A DNA stretch of 64,000 nt from Chrysoperla carnea (lineage: Eukaryota; Arthropoda; Insecta; Neuroptera; Chrysopidae), in contig NC_058342.1 of NCBI RefSeq assembly GCF_905475395.1, positions 23,098,640 through 23,162,639 of the forward strand, read 5' to 3'. Shown piece after piece: positions 61,015-64,000 of the stretch. The notes under the pieces are model-generated. The model was not told where the DNA came from. It saw nothing but the letters and a program-made list of their open reading frames with translations, and ran no database searches. The translations under genes and the position numbers were made by a program. Numbering within the stretch: position 1 is the stretch's first letter; each line of letters opens with the position of its first letter.

Positions 61015-62714
61015 CAGTCAAAACTCGTTATAACGACTTATAAATGGTAATCGTTATTCGTTGTGTGCATAGTCATGATAAGGACAATAAAATCGATGCC
61101 AGCGCTACCAGTAAAAATTTTGGCGATAAAGGACGCTGTTATGACTAATTTGCAATTCTTTACATGTTAATGTTATAGAAAATGTCAAATTAAAATTATT
61201 GTAAAACACTAATTAATTAAACTTAATGCATTAAAAATTGTAAAAAACAGAAATCACAATTGCACAAATATTATTTTTCAAATGTAAATTATCATAATTA
61301 TGTATTTAAATTTGTGAGACAATAATATTAAATTTTCAATGTAAGTCATAAATGCAATCCATACAATTATATATGCATCCATACAATTCTATAATTAAAG
61401 AAGTGTATCGTTACCATGGTAACGCCTCCAATAAAACTCACGCACGGTGCGAATATCTGAGTCATTATAAGCGATATATATACGTTTTTTTTTTTTTTTG
61501 TACTTAAATGAACAGTTAATTTTGAAAGTTGACATGTGGAATAGTTAAGGTCAACGGGGAAGGAATGCACAGTGGAATAACAAATTTCCGGACAAAATAT
61601 AATGAAGGGATTTTTATGCTGAAAATTTATTCAAAAGACTATTTAGATGCGAAAGTATCTTTTATTTGGCAACAATAAAAAAAATTTGTTTAGTCATATT
61701 CGTCTTCAAACCCAATTATTTCATTTTCTTCTTCAATTTTTTTTGCTTCTTAGCCATGTTTTTTCTTATCTATGCTTGCTTTAGTTTTCACGTAAGGTTA
61801 TTTTTGAATTATAAGTAATAAATTTTCACTGGAAAACTGCTGGCTCCTTTTTTGGAATTTTTACTTAAACTATCTTAATCTGTATCCTTATCTTAGTCTT
61901 AAAAGAAAAGGCGCAAGATCGAGTAAGATTTTTTTTCATAAACATGTTGTAGAATATTTAAACTTTGACTTGTTATAAAAAATTTTACCGGGCAAAAAGG
62001 GGCACATAGACAAAAAGCTTTGTGTTTGATAAATTTAATGAAAAAAAGTTACCTTTTTTTACAGCAAATATAAATTGAATGACACGGGAAGCGAAGTTAA
62101 GGTAACGCAAATAGCCTGTTTGTGACGCAGTGGTTATCTAACTACTCCAAAAAACAACTTTCAATGCAAAACAAAAGAGTTTTCTGACTTTGTCCAAAAA
62201 TTTCGTATAAATACTCCACTGTGGAATGAGGGTGTTCCCAAAATCCGTTTAACCCTTGTTATCTCCCACAAGGGCTTTTTTGGGCTTCTCCAACGAACCT
62301 GTTAAGTTCAATTAAATTGAAATTTGATATGTAGGGCTGTGTCTAAAGCGAGCTGGTGTTATAAAAGCGGGATTCAATTCCGAAAATTCGTAGGGGATTC
62401 CCAAGGGAAAGAGAGAGTTAGTATGTGGGCTGGATTAGTTTTCAAAGATGTGCCTTTTGGGGGTACAAAATCCTTTCTATTTTTTACACCAAAAACCAAA
62501 CGGGTGAGGCGATTTTAACGATTCTTACGTCAATCGATTTGTCTGATTTGAATAATCAAAAAATATTTATTGAACTTTGAAGAATTTATATTAATATTGT
62601 AAATCAGCGGAAACTTCACAATTTCTGTCTCCCGATCAAATCTGAAAAGAGGACAGCCCTAATTTGTCGTAGTAACCGATTGGTCGTCACAAGCGATGTA
62701 ACCAGTTTTGACTG
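61015..62714. mobile_element. pogo-like inverted-repeat element, 1.7 kb
   Basis: The left end TA|CAGTCAAAACTCGTTATAACG and the minus-strand right end TA|CAGTCAAAACTGGTTACATCG are inverted with TA duplicated. Length is right for a near-full pogo copy, but I could not read a transposase in any frame. Either it is too decayed or the interior was replaced. 62280-62420 shares text with 19550-19670 and 47820-47945, so another repeat lies inside. Confidence 0.6.
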
Positions 62715-62985
62715 TACCTATATTGTTTGTATATTATTTATAATTAACAATAATTCACATCGGCTAACAATTTATAATTTTTAGTTTATAACTTTTAGTT
62801 TATAAATGCAATCAACCTGCGAGACCACGATTTACCTGCAATTAATAATTATATTGTTTAAATTTGAAAATTTTTGCCGAATCCACAATTCAATAAAACT
62901 TTTTTCATAAATACAAAAGTTTATTTTGTATTTGAGTGTTTAAGTGTTTATGCTCAATCGGTCCATTAAGTTTTTCTTTTTGAAA

Positions 62986-63075
62986 ATGCGATTATTTACC
63001 AGTGAAAGTTTCCATAGTATGGAAGCGCCTGCGAAAAATTGTTTAGCGATTATGATGGTTCAATATTTCGATACG
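62986..63075 (+). CDS. Possible first coding exon of a gene continuing off the right edge
   Basis: An ATG in aaaATGcg context opens 30 codons that end exactly at a strong donor, GATACG|GTAAGTAAG. The peptide has MRLFTSESFHSMEAPAKN and CLAIMMVQYFDT, less AT-biased than the flanks. An upstream in-frame start at 62944 or 62950 is also possible. I do not recognise the family and no second exon was found before the window ends, so this is a suggestion only. Confidence 0.3.
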
Positions 63076-64000
63076 GTAAGTAAGTTTTTTCATATTTTGT
63101 TTTCAATTTGTTTTGGAAAATTTTTGATTAAAAGTTAATTTTAGTTAATTTTAGAATTTTCTTTTCAATTCTATTTTAAAGGTAGTTTCTCGAAAAGTGA
63201 ATGTATGATCATACTGTTTTAAATTTTGTTAATAAATTCTGATGGAACTTGGAAAAATTAAGAGTAAAATTTTTCGAATTATAAGTTTTAAAATATTGAT
63301 GGCTAAGATATAGAGAAAATCTCCTATTAGTTCCAGCAAAATCCATCATTGAGCATCCTTAAATTTCGGATGGAAAATTTTTTCTGGATCGTATTTGAAG
63401 CATGCTCCGGCACGTAAAAGTGCAGGTTGTCGGTGGGTAACCCGGTAGGATATTGTTTAAACAAATTTTTTTAAACAAATGTGTAATATTGACTGAATCG
63501 CTGCGGAAATATATATCATATAATTGGGGTCAAGATTTTAAAAAAATGTACTTAGGCATTTTTCTCTAAACCCTCCAGTTATCGAGTAAAAAATTCGTAA
63601 AATTTGAAAAACAGGATTTTTTTTATCTTCATCCCTTAAAAAATCAGATTTTTAATATGTATAAAATTTTTATTTGTAGTGTAAAGCTTACTCAAGAACA
63701 TCCGACAAAAAATTTTTGCTACTTGCATTTTAAGTGCCTGATTGTTAATTGTTAAGAAAGCGAACGAAAAATCACCCAACAATAATTTATTTTTCCCACA
63801 ACGAAACCCCTCATAAAATTGAAAAAACAGTTTTTGCGATTTTCTGGGGGATTTCGTTGTGGAAAATGAAATTTTTCGTTTTAATTTTGAGTCGATCGGT
63901 GAAAATATCATATTTCTAGCATATACCAAAAATTAGTTTAAACAATATCATACCGGGTTATTCAGCGGCAATATGCACTTTGACGTTCAGGGGCATGTTT
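63076..64000. other. Right edge, no feature recognised
   Basis: AT-rich. A minus-strand frame at 63636-63929 has no family resemblance. It would be intron sequence if the exon at 62986-63075 is real. Confidence 0.4.

Overview
The window looks like AT-rich insect nuclear DNA. Coding exons are split by GT-AG introns of about 60 bp to 1.8 kb. The spliced products are closest to arthropod members of well-known animal families, and the spacers are full of insect-type repeats: mariner and pogo relatives, tRNA-derived SINEs, short inverted-repeat elements and LINE tails. I cannot name the order or species. There is no bacterial, viral or organellar gene, and no CRISPR array, rRNA or intact tRNA gene.

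Five protein-coding genes were rebuilt exon by exon, and the reading phase closes at every junction. They are: (1) minus strand 18111-13987, the heparan-sulfate polymerase exostosin-1 (EXT1/tout-velu), 762 aa, 2 exons; (2) minus strand 26093-21672, a secreted family-31 glycosidase of the MYORG type, 645 aa, 6 exons; (3) minus strand 38254-34029, the mitochondrial and peroxisomal fission GTPase DRP1, 732 aa, 4 exons; (4) plus strand 40176-50751, RNA exonuclease 1 (REXO1), 1191 aa, 13 exons; (5) plus strand 56225-58259, a synaptophysin-family four-pass vesicle protein, 213 aa, 5 exons. DRP1 and REXO1 are divergent with 1.9 kb between their start codons. The five genes share no pathway.

Between and inside the genes: 1-13.9 kb is a gene-free repeat graveyard. 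It has fold-back elements, two copies of a P-element-like MITE with 8-bp duplications, and a 1.6 kb inverted-repeat element that contains a SINE and a possible fold-back MITE. 19.7-20.0 kb and 11.3-11.9 kb are two-copy tandem duplications. 29.2-29.75 kb is a mariner folded back on itself. 52.2-52.9 and 54.2-55.6 kb are tandem arrays, the second satellite-like. 58.3-64 kb is repeats plus one possible first exon at the right edge.

The main pattern in the non-coding DNA is that pogo-type elements (ends reading TACAGTcAAACc) occupy introns of three of the five genes and two intergenic sites. One site in a REXO1 intron still encodes a recognisable CENP-B-like DNA-binding domain. The REXO1 introns also hold three dead LINE 3' ends, all antisense to the gene. 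I found no clear sign of an undescribed multi-gene system. The most unusual items are the mariner fold-back, the P-like MITE family, the nested insertions and the 315-bp array.
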